Shown here in pieces: positions 47,815-61,020 of a stretch of 64,000 nt of DNA. Numbering within the stretch: the stretch's first letter is position 1; each line of letters opens with the position of its first letter. A program made the position numbers and the translations under genes. Where the stretch lies: positions 30,543,475 to 30,607,474 of the forward strand of contig JBANSL010000009.1 of assembly GCA_037127255.1 (NCBI GenBank), read 5' to 3'. The stretch is from Persicaria tinctoria. Lineage: Eukaryota > Streptophyta > Magnoliopsida > Caryophyllales > Polygonaceae. The notes under the pieces were generated by a model. It saw only the letters and a program-made list of their open reading frames with translations. It made no database searches and was not told the DNA's origin.

Positions 47815-49130
47815 AATAAAATTTTATAAACCTATCAATATAAAGGTATAAAATCTAAAAATATTTATATATAAAAAAATTATTTCAATGCAAACAACCG
47901 TTAAAGTTTGTTCATAATCATACATGAGGGCAAGCTAAGAGAGTATACCTATAAATAATTGGGTTGTTGCTATATGCACCGACTCGATCACCGTACGATG
48001 AGTCGGTGCTAAATATACTCAACACGAACGTATTTAAGATCCATTGGATCTTAACTTGACATGTGTTCAACATTAAATGCATATGACATTAAAAAAAATA
48101 ATGATCCATTCTGTATAACGATCGGCTCTTTGATCCATTTGTATATACAAAGAGTTTGAAATTATATAATACTCCGTAAAAACAAACGGATCATCAATCC
48201 GTATGTACATACTCCCTCCGTTCAACAAAACTTGTCGTTTACTATTCACGCACGCTTTTTTAGAATGATAAAAACTATATAAAATATTCATTTTAAAATT
48301 TTTTTTTAACAAGTTTGTACTTATTAATAATAACTACGAAATTGTTAAATTTTTTTTTTTAAAAAGTCGATATTTTATATAGTTTTTAGCTCTTAAAAAG
48401 CGTGCATGAATAGTAAAACGTCAAGTTTTGTTGAACGGAGGGAGTATTTTTTTTTCAAATATTTTTCAATCAGTATGTGCATATAGCCTTTTTTGAATAA
48501 TTGCTGACAAGAAATTATCTAATGATTGTCGAATTATTGATTCAAAATAATTAACACCTAATAATCACTGAATAGGACGCCTCCTAGTCCCACCTTCTTA
48601 TTGCAAGCACGCTAATTTCTTCCACCAAAATACGAGTAAATATTTTTGTTAAATACATGCGTTCAATTGTTTGGGCTTAATTCTCGAGCTCATGTTTAAA
48701 CGTGTATTTGAATCGGGTTTGTTTTTATCAGCGCCAAGAAATTTGGGTCCATATGGATGTGTAGCCTTTAGAGTAGATGAAGTTGTTGGTACTAGTTGAA
48801 ACTGTTGGATTATTTTTATTAAATATAAGTTGATAAGCTATAGGATAGTGTTTGGTAAACTTAATTGTTAGATAGTTGTTGAAAACTTGTGAATAAAAAA
48901 TCAAAAGCTTCGAAAAGCTCGGGTGAGTAACTGTTGAAAAACTTAAATTTCAAAAGCTAATTAAACTAAAATCTTATATTTATTTCATTTAAGATTATAT
49001 AATATCAAAACCATAAGTTTTAAAAACTCTTTGTTTCTGCTAGTTACTTAGCTCAATAGTTCTAGTTAAAATATTTTGTTGCCCTCATTTGTTTCCGAAA
49101 AAATCTACGATAAAATTCGTGGAAATTAAA
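47815..49130. other. AT-rich intergenic DNA
   Basis: No gene is seen. It contains the MITE at 48212-48444. The rest is low-complexity AT-rich sequence without recognised repeats. Confidence 0.5.
48212..48444. mobile_element. Stowaway-type MITE
   Basis: It begins CTCCCTCCGTTCAACAAAAC and ends with its inverted partner, flanked by TA. It is 233 bases. The complementary arms (ACTATTCACGCACGC and GCGTGCATGAATAGT) show it can fold along most of its length. Confidence 0.94.
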
Positions 49131-49836
49131 TGTTAGGGATTTAGTGGTAATAAGAACACGAGCGCGCAGCGGAAGAACGGAATCACAATTAGAGAAAGTA
49201 AGGCAAGATAGAACACACAGATTTTTACGTGGGAAACCTGAGTACCGGGAGGAAAACTCACGGGGCGGTAAGAGCCAACAAATCCACTATAAAAAAAGAA
49301 AGAGTACAACGAACTTTGTAGGAAATACAATGAGTAATGGACAAAACTCTCTCTTTACAACAATGGAATAGAATGTGTTTGTATCATGAAGGCTTTGTGT
49401 GGAGGCTTGGATAGACTAATGTGGATGGAGCTTGAATGGTGTGGGATGTGATCCCAAGTAGGAGTGAAGCCATGTGATGAATCCACCAAGAGACTAAGCT
49501 TGAGTCTATATTTATAGGGATAATAGCTTAGAGGGCAAGACATAAGTAAACTTGAGAAAAATCTAGAGACTTCGTGAAGATGATAAGGACAATAGAATTC
49601 TCTAGAGAGTGGTGGATAGTTTCGGAAAAAACCACATTTGTCCCAAGCAAGTAAGAAGTTTCTAGAAACTCTCAAATAATTCATCTTGAAGATAACTACT
49701 TGGCCCAAATTTGACCAAGCCCAATCAAGATTAACAAAGCCCAAATGAGGATTTGAATGCAAACCCAACATTAAATACACCACAAATCTCCACGTCCAAA
49801 GCAACGTGGTACCACATCGATCAGTTTCGACATGCA
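49131..49836 (-). mobile_element. LTR of a minus-strand LTR retrotransposon (3' LTR with polypurine tract)
   Basis: The segment is bounded by TGTTAGGG and GACATGCA (TG..CA). On the minus strand it has a TATA box (CTATAAATA near 49507-49521). Just outside its right edge the minus strand reads AGCAGGGGAGAAT, a polypurine tract, which places this as the 3' LTR. The internal region beyond it (from 49837) is not recognisable, so the element is truncated. A copia affiliation is likely from LTR size, but no coding sequence confirms it. Confidence 0.6.
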
Positions 49837-52516
49837 CTAATTCTCCCCTGCTAAAGATGATTAAACTTCATATAAGAACTCTGGAATGGAAATGGAAAAC
49901 TGATGGAACTCTAGTTACTCAATTTTATTTTATTTTTGAACAAAAAAATGATTAGAGGCAGTGACAGATCCTGAAATTGTTGATTGATGGGGTGGAAAAT
50001 TACGATAAAAAAAAATTGTCCGTAAAATTAAACCATAATTTTTCTTTTCTGAAAAATCATCAAGATTATGAATGTGTAACTAAAATAAAAACATAAATCT
50101 TGCATGCTTTATTTCACGGTTTTCAAATATTTCAATATAACCTCATAATTTTAAGTTCTCAGATATAATTATATTATTAAGATATGAAGTTTACCAAATG
50201 ATAATTACGATAAAAATATATCAGTTCGGTAATGATGTAGGAAATAATTAATTTGCATATGTTCAATCCTGAAAATTGAACGCTTATAACTTTTTGCTTA
50301 GATATCGGATTTGAGATTATAATATATCAAATCGAATCTATCGAGGAGAGGAATATGTATGTTAAATTTTATTTTTGATTAGGGGGCGACTACCACCCCT
50401 GCCTCTAAAGAGGATCCACTTCTGATTAGGGGGACTATGCAATATGTACGCGTCGTGTTTCAATCTGGAACATTTTTACAGATGAGAACTTGCATTTCAT
50501 GTTTAGAAAAAAAATAGTAGGAAATGAGTGACTCGTAAAGGTCAACTGGTCGACTATACAATTGATTTCCCTATAGATATGTTGAATTTAGACATTACTA
50601 AATTTTAGTAGATCCAAATGGAGATCCGAAATAATCATCTCAATATCCTAGGGCATTTTCAATCGTCCATCAATGCATTATAAATAACACATAAATTGTC
50701 ATCGATTTTTATGAAACATGATAAACAAATTTTTGCATGGGACAATTCAGGTGGGCCGACACCCTAAAAAAATTTAGTGCTCAATGTCGTGTAAGACTAA
50801 CTCCAATAGAGGTGTGCAATTGTGTAAATGTGTATATTTTACACAATTTTGGGCTCCAATGGTTTTTTTTATGGGTGCTCAAATGTGTACATTTGAGCAT
50901 GAAATGTGTATATTTGAACACTTAATCTCCCATATGTGCAAAAACTTTCTTACTTTTTGAGAAACTAGATAAACGTTTTTTCCAATGAGAAGAGAAAAGG
51001 CACGATCTCATAAATAACTTTTTTTTTATCATTTTTTTTTATAACTAAATTTGATTTAATATAAATTAAATTAATCTAATAAATTTCATTTAAAAAGTCA
51101 CGTAGATTAAGAAGTTCATTTAAATATTTAAGTTTAAATCTAATAAAAAAATTAAGTTAGATTAGGGATATATATTTTTGAAGAAATAACCATCCAATTT
51201 TGTGAAAAATATTGAAAATTTTGATTTTTCAAATTGTGGTGAAAATTATATTTTTTTATATCAAAATGTGCGTAGTAAAAATTTATAATACAAAATACAT
51301 ATTTAATTTTTAATAGATATTATTCACAATTAAAATGTGAAGATAAATATAGATTGCTTGGTTATTAAAAGAGATGTGTGCAAAAAAAAAACACACTTTA
51401 ACCAATGAAGTAAAATGCTAAAAAGTGATGTGCAAAAATACATATCTTGTACAAATGTGCACATTACCGTACCGACTTTCGTAACTTGGTTGGTAATTAC
51501 CGTACCAAACAATTTCAAATCGATTGGTAATAGTAATACCAATTTTTCCGTTTCAATTACCATTACCGTATCGACTTTCGTAACTTGGTTCGGTATATTG
51601 AACCAATTAAATTGTTTCGGAGTGGAACATATTGATTTGATTTTTGTGGGAATTTTTGCCGAGTCCTAACCATCCGCATTCATGAATCTCTTCCCAGGTT
51701 CATAACTTACTTTTTCACTGCCACGTCAGCTTAAACACCCCACTTTAGATTATTATTTTTTCACCCCCCATTCATGAACCCGACCTCGGAATCATAACTT
51801 ACTTTTATTTCTTTACATTTTTTATTAAATAAAATCTCTATATATTAACCTCGTACTATAATTCACTCTCATTAATTTTACTTTTTCAATTACTCAAAAA
51901 TTATTATTATCATTATTATTATAGGTGAAATGGGTGATTTTTTTTTGGGTAAAAAACATAGTATATGGGTGTTGTTGGCATAATTGTTTTTTAAAAAAAA
52001 CATATGAAAAATGGGTCTCTATGGGTAGATAAAATTAATTCACACTTGAAAATAATTATTTTGTTTATTTTTTTTTATAGAAAACACCTAAAAATCATTT
52101 TAAATGGTTGAAAACTTTTTTTGCCCAAACTTCCTCTCTTTTGCCGCTTTCCATTTGAAATTGGGAAAATTAATTCACACGTGTCAAGCCCATGAGCTTC
52201 CTCCTTTTGTTTGTCCATGCTTCATCTGCCATGAACCCCCCTTTTCAGGATTCATCTGCAAGAATCCCACAAGCCGGATTCATGGGGTTTTCTTTTTTTC
52301 CTTTTTTCTTTTGTCCTAGGTGGCATCCCGATGAACCTTCGGGTTCACGGATGTGTATGGTCAAGTACTACTATTTCCTTTCTTCACTAGTAAAGTTGTC
52401 CCCTCCCACTAAGAAAACTTATTGGTTTTCACCAAAAAAAAATAAAACTTATTGGTAAAGGAGCCATGGTCAATTTTTCAAAGTAAAAATTGCGGAGTAG
52501 TTAATGTATTTATGTA
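49837..52516. other. AT-rich intergenic DNA with a possible MITE and short duplications
   Basis: No gene is seen. About 50811-50875 and the reverse complement of about 51395-51467 are weakly alike (GTGCAATTGTGTAAATGTG against AATGTGCACATTTGTACAAG) and may be ends of a decayed MITE. ACCGACTTTCGTAACTTGGT-like phrases occur at about 51472 and 51567. A CATGAATC/GGATTCATG pair at about 51683 and 52273 could be ends of another element. Confidence 0.4.
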
Positions 52517-52715
52517 ATCCCTCCGATTATAAATGTTTTAGTTTTGTGCATGTAGTTTAAGGAGTTAAAAACTATATAAAATATAAATTTTTTTACAATA
52601 TAATATTTATTAATAATAAGTTTTATACTGTAAAAAAAATTAATTAAAAAAATTAATATTTCATATAGTTTTCGTGCACAAAATAAAAATGTCTTACATT
52701 TGTGATAGGAGGGAG
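52517..52715. mobile_element. Stowaway-type MITE
   Basis: It begins ATCCCTCCGATTATAAATG and ends CATTTGTGATAGGAGGGAG, flanked by TA. It is 199 bases long. The inverted arms continue inward (AACTATATAAAATAT against ATATTTCATATAGTT). Confidence 0.88.
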
Positions 52716-52717
52716 TA

Positions 52718-53010
52718 CTATGCATGCAGTTATAGAAAACTACTGTAAGTCTGTGCATGTGGATGAGATTTTCTACAACATCCCCTACAACCTTCTCTCC
52801 TCCACAAAATTTCTTTAACATTTATTTAATTAAAAAAATTATATTTATATTCCTAACATTTATTTTTATATATTTAAAAAATTTTATTTTAAAAAATCTT
52901 TTTTTAAAATTTTTAATGATTGTATTTTGTAAAATATTGCCTTTAAAAATTATAAAACATTATTTTTGAAAATAAATTTTTTATAAATATATAAAAGTAG
53001 ATGTTAGGAA
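52718..53010. other. AT-rich spacer
   Basis: Between the MITE and the inverted LTR end. Nothing is recognised. Confidence 0.5.
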
Positions 53011-53197
53011 TGTAACGGCCCAGGATTATGATTCCCAGGTTACGTTTCGAGGGATTAGACCCCTCGTTATGATCTTGCGCCCCGAGTACAGGTTGAACGT
53101 TTGAAATTCTATCATTACATTTTGAAGTGGGATTTCATACGCAAAATTCGAAGGGATCGTTGGAATCCCCGAGGAAGTCCCTTGTACCTATCGTAAT
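53011..53197 (-). repeat. Inverted end of a related LTR, broken by the next element
   Basis: Starting TGTAACGGCCC, this is the reverse complement of the last 185 bases or so of the LTR family at 41226-43982 and 53198-56181, including GGAATCCCC and AAGTCCCTTGTACC. It stops at CGTAA, exactly where the plus-strand LTR begins. The older element lies on the minus strand, and the rest of its LTR should follow the 3' LTR of the younger one, to the right of the window. Confidence 0.93.
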
Positions 53198-56181
53198 GTA
53201 AAGACTCGGATTTTTAAATCCTAACTTTCGGAAAAGGAAATTAAAAATGAATTTAAACCGGATTAATTTGGATTTTTCAAGGAAAACTCGTCCTAAATAT
53301 AATGAATCGAACTTGAAATTCTTAGAGCGAATTCCGGCATAATTTTTAACTTGAAAGATCGTCTCCGTCTTTCACCTCGATATTCAAAAAAATATCATTC
53401 AAATTGCGATATCCTGTTCGAGTTTTAAAAATCTAATTGATCAAGTGAGCGAATTTCGGGATTTATTTTACACGTATCTTGAATTATAAATTGGGACCAC
53501 TACATTGTCCTCTTCCTCTATTATTATCCAAAAATTCAGCCCTTTGTTTCTTTCTAAATGTAGGCAAACACCCACACATCTCACCTCTTCTTCAACCATA
53601 CCTCCTTACTCCCTTGGGCAGTCAAACCCAACAAATCCCACGCCTTCTGAGGCCAAATTTGTTAAGAGAATCACACTGCACACCTCGCTCTCTCCCATTT
53701 AAATTTCAATCCACACCCAAAATCTTATCCTCTTCCACCCTCCTTGGTTCCGAGCACCCCTGTTCCCCTCCCGAGGCGTCGAGCTGAGCAGCTCCTTTCT
53801 TTTCCTCCTCTCGCATCCGAGCAGCACCACCATACCTCCGAGCGCCCTATTTCTCGATGAAGGCCATCAGGCACCGCACATTGCCTCCTCTTTCGATTCC
53901 AGTTTCTTTGAGGACAACTCCACTTCCTCCGACGTCCGAGACAGAGGTTGCAGCAAGCCAAGCAGCCCGGAGCCACAGTCGAGCCGCTTTACCCCTCCTC
54001 CCTTGTTCCTCCGACTTCCGAGCTGGGTAAGGTCCGTTTTGCTTCCTTTTGCTTCGAAACATGGTAAATGGGTCACCTTTAAATGCTTTTCTTCCGTCCT
54101 AGGTCGGAAGCCCTCTGATTCCGACCCCGACAGTCCAGATCGAGCTCTGACGGACCATTCCGGCGAAGACTTCGACCTTCTCGGTGAGCACTTGCCTCCC
54201 TTTCTCTTCTTCATTCTTGTCGATTTCATGTCTATGGGTGTCGATTGGGGGGTCGGAGTCCAGAATCGTCGCCGGCAACCCTCCCTTTCCCTCTCCCTCT
54301 TGCCGGTTTTCAAACGCAGGTCGTGGGTAGGAGACGCGTGAACAGTAGACATTGGGCCAATTTTTTCTTTTGTTTTAAAAAGGATGGGTTCGGTTCGGTT
54401 TCCTTTAAATAAAAATGAAACCGGTTCATTAAAGGGAATGTGATGGGTTTTGTGGATCTGGAATTTAAAAGATAAAATTTAGGCCTAATTCCAATTGGGC
54501 CTGATTTTTTATAAAATGAGCCTAATAATATTATGTCTTAGGCTATAAAAGGGATTTTCGATGTAGCAAAATATATTTAATAAAAATGGATTGAGTTTTG
54601 GTGTTCTATTTTATCTAATTATTGATGATGTTGATTTATGAATACGATTTGTCAAGATGGGTTTATTTGATGTTTATCTTGGAAAAATGTTATTTGAAGT
54701 ACTTAAAAAGAGATTATAGGTTTTGAAATAAAAATGCCGGAATTACTTCTATTATGTGATTTGGAGAAGTTGGATTTAAAGTTTAAATGTTTAATGTCGG
54801 GATTCCTTAACCTCGCCATTTGATTGAGACTTAATGATTTGATGCCTTGATGATTTACGAACCTTGTTGATCGACTTAGCCTAACATGTCGGATTTCGAA
54901 CTCTTATAACTTATACCGTTTATGGATGTTACACTTTGGTTTTGAAATGGGGATTTGACTTGAGTAAAGACGAGTTATGGAAACTTGATGGGTATTTGGA
55001 AATCTCGAATAGCTTGGTTTTCAGATGTTTTCTCGTATCGGAAAATGACTTTGAAATGGTTTAACTTTCGGATGGTTTTGGGAACATAGTCTCTGTATGT
55101 GTGATTAGTAGCACTATAGCTTACCGCATTCGTTATAATTATAATAGGTGCTTGTTGATTGTTGGACTCTGCTCTTTGGTATATCTTGTTGTTCGGCTTT
55201 CCAGGTGAGTTCCTATATGAGCTCACTCAGATTCGAAAAGAGATCTCTCTGCTTGTAGCCATGTGCATACTAGGTGCTTGCATTCATAATAAAGCATGCC
55301 ATGTAGTATCCTGTTAGGACTGCACTCATGATTGAGCATTCGTTTACTCATTGCTTTTGTAAGCAGAACGACCGTTATCTGTGAAGTAACTAGAGTCTTT
55401 GCTAAGGTTATAGGATGGCCCAGTCTCATCGGGTCCCGTCCTGAGTCAATCAACTCATGAAACTTCCTTTACTTATATTATGAGTTGCCTGCGGGCTTTA
55501 TTGTGGATACGGGTTGGGCATGCGTGCCACCCGATTATAATGGAATGCATTCACGAGCTGGCCAGTCTCCGCCCTATCGGAAGGGGGTGGAGGTAGGAGA
55601 GGGATATACCACTTGGTATTCGGTGCTAAGGCTTTATTATATTTATGCACTTGATCTTAGGAGCATGTTAGTGTGTTAATAATCTGCCTTGCTTCTAGAA
55701 ACATCTTTATTAGGACTAGCGTGTGTATGTGTCTGCTTGTTTGGGGATCAATTGCGTAGGGCTTCGATCTGACACCGCCCCGCATACATATTTTTTTAGG
55801 TTTGTTTTGTAGCATGATTGTTCTTTGCTTCTGTGACGTGGGAACTCTCTTGGACGATTTTAAAGAAATGGTCTAACCTTATATTTCGATAAATACGCTT
55901 ATTGATTTGGTTTTGACCCGGCTCTGCCATGGCACCCTCTTGTATTACACCTTGATTCCGCTATTTGCATGACTGCTGGTTTTCCACGCTTAGACTTATG
56001 ACAGGTACAGGGGACTTCCCCGGGGATTCCAATGATCCCTTCGAATTTTGGGTATGAAATCCCACTTGAAAACGTTAGAGTACAATTTCAAACCTTCAAC
56101 CTGTACTCTGGGTGCAAGATCCTAACGAGGGGTTTCATCCCTCAAAACGTAACCCGAGAATCATAATCCCGGGCCGTTACA
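53198..56181 (+). repeat. 5' LTR (2984 bp) of a large LTR retrotransposon
   Basis: It starts TGTAAAGACTCGG and ends CGGGCCGTTACA, and is homologous to the solo LTR at 41226-43982. It is directly followed by a primer-binding site. The probable target duplication is CGTAA (53193-53197); its partner is beyond the window. LTR size, TGTAA start and initiator-Met primer site fit a Ty3/gypsy chromovirus such as Tekay/Del, but no pol is in the window to confirm this. Confidence 0.95.
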
Positions 56182-56185
56182 AGGT

Positions 56186-56203
56186 TGGTATCAGAGCCAG
56201 GTT
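56186..56203 (+). other. Primer-binding site, initiator-Met tRNA
   Basis: TGGTATCAGAGCCAGGTT, four bases after the LTR end, is complementary to the 3' end of plant initiator-methionine tRNA, the usual primer for minus-strand synthesis. Confidence 0.95.
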
Positions 56204-57463
56204 TTGCAAACCGAGTATGATAGGTTGATGTGGTTTTGAAAATGGCCTAAGGTTTTCAAATGGTTTTTCAAAATGTTTTAGAAAGGGCAAAATGAATTTA
56301 ATATGACTAACTAAAATGGACTACATATGAACTTGACTCAATAAATTCGGTAATCAAACAAAGGGAAACAAAGGGGTAGTAAACACACTAGACCATCCCT
56401 ATTGGATGTAGTTGGGAACGGGTAGGCAAAAATACAGCTTGTTCTTCACAGATGGGCCCGGAAGAATCCACGAGATTGCGCCATAGTGGCTGGAGTGGCG
56501 AGTTAGGTAGAGACCGTGAGGTTTTTCCTCTTCGGTCAGTTGCCCCTCGAAGGGCGGCCATAGGATAGCTTGATTGTTGATTGTTCTGTGTTGAGTGTTG
56601 TATGCTTAAATTGGAGACCTAGTTGATAATTCTGACTATGAATTATGTGTTAAATGTCTATGCGAATGGAATAGTGGGAGAGACCTTCTGCCATTATAGA
56701 GTCGGGATTCCAGTCCTCATTGGATCGCCTTTGACCTCTTAAGCTTGACTACTCCTTTATTCGGTCTTCTTTTCTCGACTATACTAAACGTCTTTATTGA
56801 GCTTTTCTTGCGATGTCGGTGTGACATACGGGAAATTGGGAGAAATAACCACATTTGAGGTTGTATTGGAGTACGTTGTTTACTTGAGCCCTTTTCTACC
56901 CTACTCGAGAGTTACATAAAAATTTCACGGGAAATAAATCATGGGGTTCATGGAAGTGAGTCAGAGTCGCCCTTGTAGTTCTCTGTCGGGTTATCTTAGT
57001 TGCTTCGTCCATGATTGTATGATTCTATATGTACTACCCCCTAGACTTGCGGATTGATCCTTAGTGTGAAATTATGTCCACATGTCTTGATGTCCATGTT
57101 TAACCCCTGTTTAGGTCTGTGTTACATCTTTTATGCCCCCATATCATCCCCACATAATCTACTTAGTATATCGATTGTCATATTAGTGCATGAATGTATA
57201 TGCCATATGTTAGGATACCGCATGATTAATGTCCTTTTTGCAAAAAGGCTCATGATAGTGTGATCCTTCCATTATGATATCCTGATAGAGTGAGTTCTTT
57301 ACTTGATGGGTGTGTGTTACAATTGGATGTTCAACCTGATTCATATGATGCCTAATTTCCAACATGCTTACCCAACTATCATGCCATGATGACCTTCATG
57401 CTTCTCACGTACTTTCATGAATATATGACCTGACACGCCGCACGAGCACACACCACTATAATT
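56204..57463 (+). other. LTR retrotransposon leader, left part
   Basis: No gag homology is visible. A short open frame at about 56453-56569 (MGPEESTRLRHSGW.., 38 codons) is not recognised. The following DNA is rich in CATG and TTCATG words and resembles the DNA after the CACTA element. Confidence 0.6.
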
Positions 57464-57729
57464 CACTACTAGAATACTGCAATTAGACATCACGTGGTTT
57501 AAGTCTGTCAATAAAGCAACTGATGTTAAAATAAGCTATTACATCAGATAATAAATTTGTAATGTTAAAAAAACTTAAGATAACAGTTGAAAATTTTGAC
57601 AGATGTTAAATAGTTAATTTAAAAAAAATTGAAACGCGCGCCCAATGAAAATTTCTTAAGTGTTTGAACCCGCCCATATTTGGAATTGTTTTTCAAACAC
57701 CCGCCCATTAGCCCATACTTGGTGAAAAT

Positions 57730-58470
57730 AGCTATTCCCATTCTTGTGTGAACAGATTGACCAAACTTCACCAGACCTCTCTTTCTCCCCACTTTCTCTA
57801 TCTCAGTGGCCTGGATGTCACTACCGCCACCGCCGTCGCTGCCGCCCTAGATCTCGCCGAACCCTAGATCTCGCCGAACTGCTACTGCCACCAGACTTGA
57901 GGAGAAAGAAGGCTCCCAACAAACCCTAGATCTCGTCGAACTGCTGCTGTCGCCGGACTTACGCCTCCAACAGCACCATCCGGCGACCTTCTTCTAGATA
58001 CGACCTCCTCCTCTCTTCTCTGCTCCAGCCTCCTCGCCCGCTCACCGCCTCCATCCTCTTGTTGTCTTCTTCAACCCCATCCCGACCTTGACCTCGCTCT
58101 TCCTCTCTCTCCAGAGCACCACTTTCTCCTCCTTCTCCATCGCTGGGATCTTCGCCAACATCAGATCTACCCACCCTCTCCCCAAATCCCCCACCTCCGT
58201 CCTCTCTCCTTCGTTCTCATTCTCCCTGCTCTCTTACCCTCGCTTCTGTCCTCTCTCCTCCGCCAATAAAATTGTCGGCGACGGAGCCAAATCCGGAGAA
58301 CGAACGCCGCCTGCAAGCAGCCTTGCTAGCCCATTCTCATCGAAGAGCCTTCTCTGTTCGCTCTCTCTGGCAGACAGCACTCATTGCTCTCTCTGCAACA
58401 GGTATGCTCTCCTTCTTCTCTTTTCTTCTCTTTCTTTGCTTCACTTATTGGAATGTATGGCTAATCTGAT
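57730..58470 (+). other. CACTA interior: pyrimidine-rich possible captured 5' exon
   Basis: CT-rich DNA with two near-copies of CCCTAGATCTCGCCGAAC (about 57847-57885), typical of plant 5' UTR or first-exon sequence. A plausible donor CAACAGGTATGC is near 58399. Open frames here overlap in different frames and match nothing. It may be the first exon of the captured gene that follows, but that is inference. Confidence 0.4.
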
Positions 58471-58884
58471 TTGGAAATCTAGGATTGTTTGGCTATGCAT
58501 TATTTTTTTGTAGATCTAGGGTTTATTGCTGCTTGCTGTGATTTGTGGTGGGATTTGCATCTGATATTATTTTTCATCTCAGCATATTCATCTCGACCAT
58601 TTTCATCCTCAGGCCATTTATCTCCAAGCTCCATGATGCAATTGAAATCACAAGTACAATCCATGGAACCACATTATGTCTACTTAGTTGCTTAATCCAG
58701 TCCCAGCAGTCCTTTCTTTTCCCCTTGGTATTATGAGCATAAATGAACGAGACCAAAAACTGGTACTTCCCATCACACGTAGCTATATTATAGTGCATGT
58801 ATTGGTCAATAGCTATTTGGCTTGGGTTTTCATTTGGGTTGAGATGCTTACTCATTGTTCTCGGTTTATATCTGTTGCACTGCA

Positions 58885-60362
58885 GGGAGGAACTTGATGC
58901 ATTTTGCGGTGAAATAGTTAGATTTGGAGACCTCTGTAAAGACCAACAAGGGCACAATTTGGATGTCTTTTTTTTTTTTTGCAAAGTAAGGTGTACCTGT
59001 CAAGTGGAAGTTAATTTCAGTAGCTTGGGATAAATTCTAACCTTGTGATATTTCAGAATGCATTCAGAAAATGTAGCATATGAACCAACTAAAGAAGTGG
59101 AGGACCTTAAAATGCAGGAATTGCGCATTTTGGTTTATCATAATGCGGTAAGTATCTTGTCTCTAGTTCTACCATTAAAATAGAATGTGTGCATGAAGAG
59201 TGCTTATTAGCAAACATGATTTTCTCTGCAGGAGCTATATCACGAGCTGAATGATTTGGACAGATTTGAGCAGGGCTATTGGCACAAGCCTGAGGAAGAA
59301 GAATCCTTAAATCCACCTTGTAAAGGTCAGATATGGAAGCTTATTGGTTTCGAAAATGATAATGGTATTTGATTTGAATAGCAAACAACCCTGATTGTGA
59401 AAAAAATAATATTAAAGGAGATTAGGGAAATACATATGTTTTTGATAGTTCAACTGATTAGAAATTTAGAACCTTCCATATAGTTCTTGAGTCAATGCAA
59501 TATGGGATTTCTGCTTTCTTTGTTTTTCATTTTGTAGCTTCTTGTGCTTAAAGTAGTATACTCTTGCTTCCTTTCGTAGAGAGTCTCACGATGTTCCAGA
59601 CTGAGCTAAAACATCAAAGAAGGCTTGTGGCGAGTTTGAAGAGAAAATTTCTACGGTCAAAATGAATGGAAGAGGTAAGTTTATACATATGCCACTTTTT
59701 TATGGCTGCAAATTTGGTAAACTAGTTGCATTGGTTTTAATTTTTGACCTGTTAAGATCATTTTAGCAGCAACTTCTCTAAATTGGCATCCTCGTTACTC
59801 ATTTAATATTGTTGAGAACCTTATGGATATTTTTGCCTTCATACATCAACAATCTCTGAAGTATTTGAGAATATTAGTGACTTCAAAATCATTGAATTAT
59901 CTTTAGGTCTTTGTAGAATCCTCATGGCATGATTACCTTAACTGTTTTACTGTTTTCTTTAAAGGAGATTGCATTATCTCAGATCTCTTAATCCAATGGT
60001 GTTTATGTTACTTCTATTTATATTCGTTCATGAAAGATCAATCCATGGTTGCAGATGGAGAAGTCAGGCATGAGCCTTTTCCCGAAAGATTAGGTGTTGC
60101 TGGGTTAGCATAATGAGTTCCTTTGATTGCAACTAGCATCAAGAATGCTATGCGCTCTAGTTTGAGAACATCCGACTATAGGGAAGAGGTACACTTTTTA
60201 ATGTATTCCTGATAATGTCTTCATACACTTCATCTTTGGTGAGGTTGGCTTTGAATCTGAGCTAATCTAAATGCATTTCACAGCTTTCGGTGTCTCAGTT
60301 TCAAGCAAAAATGGACAATATACTGAAATGGCTAGTTCCTATCGCTTCCAGTACATCCTCGT
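58885..60362 (+). pseudogene. Captured fragment of a PSK SIMULATOR-like (DUF3475/DUF668) gene, introns retained
   Basis: Exon pieces: about 58885-58966 (EELDAFCGEIVRFGDLCKD), 59058-59148 (LKMQELRILVYHNA), 59232-59325 (ELYHELNDLDRFEQGYWHK), 59580-59671 (SLTMFQTELKHQRRLVASLK), about 60055-60188 (ending MRSSLRTSDYREE) and about 60282-60362 (LSVSQFQAKMDNILKWLVPI). The order and text fit plant PSI1-type proteins, plasma-membrane-associated growth regulators named for phytosulfokine signalling. Most junctions keep GT/AG. Breaks: a stop after FLRSK near 59661, a large loss inside the 60055 exon with stops, and a missing N- and C-terminus. Non-functional as a protein. Confidence 0.85.
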
Positions 60363-60717
60363 GAGTTCTTCCCTCTAGCACATTCAGATTTTAAGAATGA
60401 AGATTCTTCATTACTTTACTTGCTCCGATTTTATTTTACGCCATTTATGTACCACAATACCAGCATTCCACGATCATTGTAGTTCAACTGCTGTCAACTA
60501 AAAATTGCTGCAATTGCATGTTTACTGTCATGCTGGTTCAAAAAATTTTGTTCCTATTTTCATAAGGTACTAGCAGCACTTCATTGATTCAGTTCAATAA
60601 CATTTCAACCATTTATGTGAGCCTTTACTATCTCAGTGAGATTACTTATACAGATAGAAATAACAAGGCCCATCCAAATATGTCTGAATTATGATTTGAA
60701 GTGATTTTATGTCTTTT

Positions 60718-61020
60718 AGTTTCACAACAAGAAATAGTATCTTTATATGAGAGGTTTTTTGAGCTTGATCGGAATGCAAAAGGATTTCTTTCAGCTAATG
60801 AGTTCATGTCAGTGCCTGAGTTTGCACTGAACCCAAATATTTCGGTGCCTATTAGATTAGTTTGTATTTTGTTGTTTTATGCCTTTGAATGTTTGTTCTT
60901 TGGGATGATTTAAAATCCATTGACATAGTTGAAATGTGATTCTATGGCAATGCACAAAGGCTGCTTCAACTGGTCGACGGTTGGAACTTTACAAACTTTG
61001 TGACATTCCTGTCCGCAACT
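60718..61020 (+). pseudogene. Captured fragment of a calcineurin B-like EF-hand gene
   Basis: After TTTTAG at about 60720 the frame reads SQQEIVSLYERFFELDRNAKGFLSANEF (split here by description only), then MSVPEFALNPN. A second piece at about 60950-61015 reads AQRLLQLVDGWNFTNFVTF then LSATT. These correspond to the first EF-hand and the following helix of plant calcineurin regulatory-subunit-like proteins. The first loop keeps the Ca-binding pattern D-x-N-x-K-G-F and E at position 12. The later EF-hands are absent and the join between the pieces is broken. Confidence 0.83.

Noticed and set aside
53867..54352. 161-codon minus-strand open frame
   Set aside because: Antisense within the 5' LTR, in its CT-rich part; not conserved as a frame in the other LTR copy.
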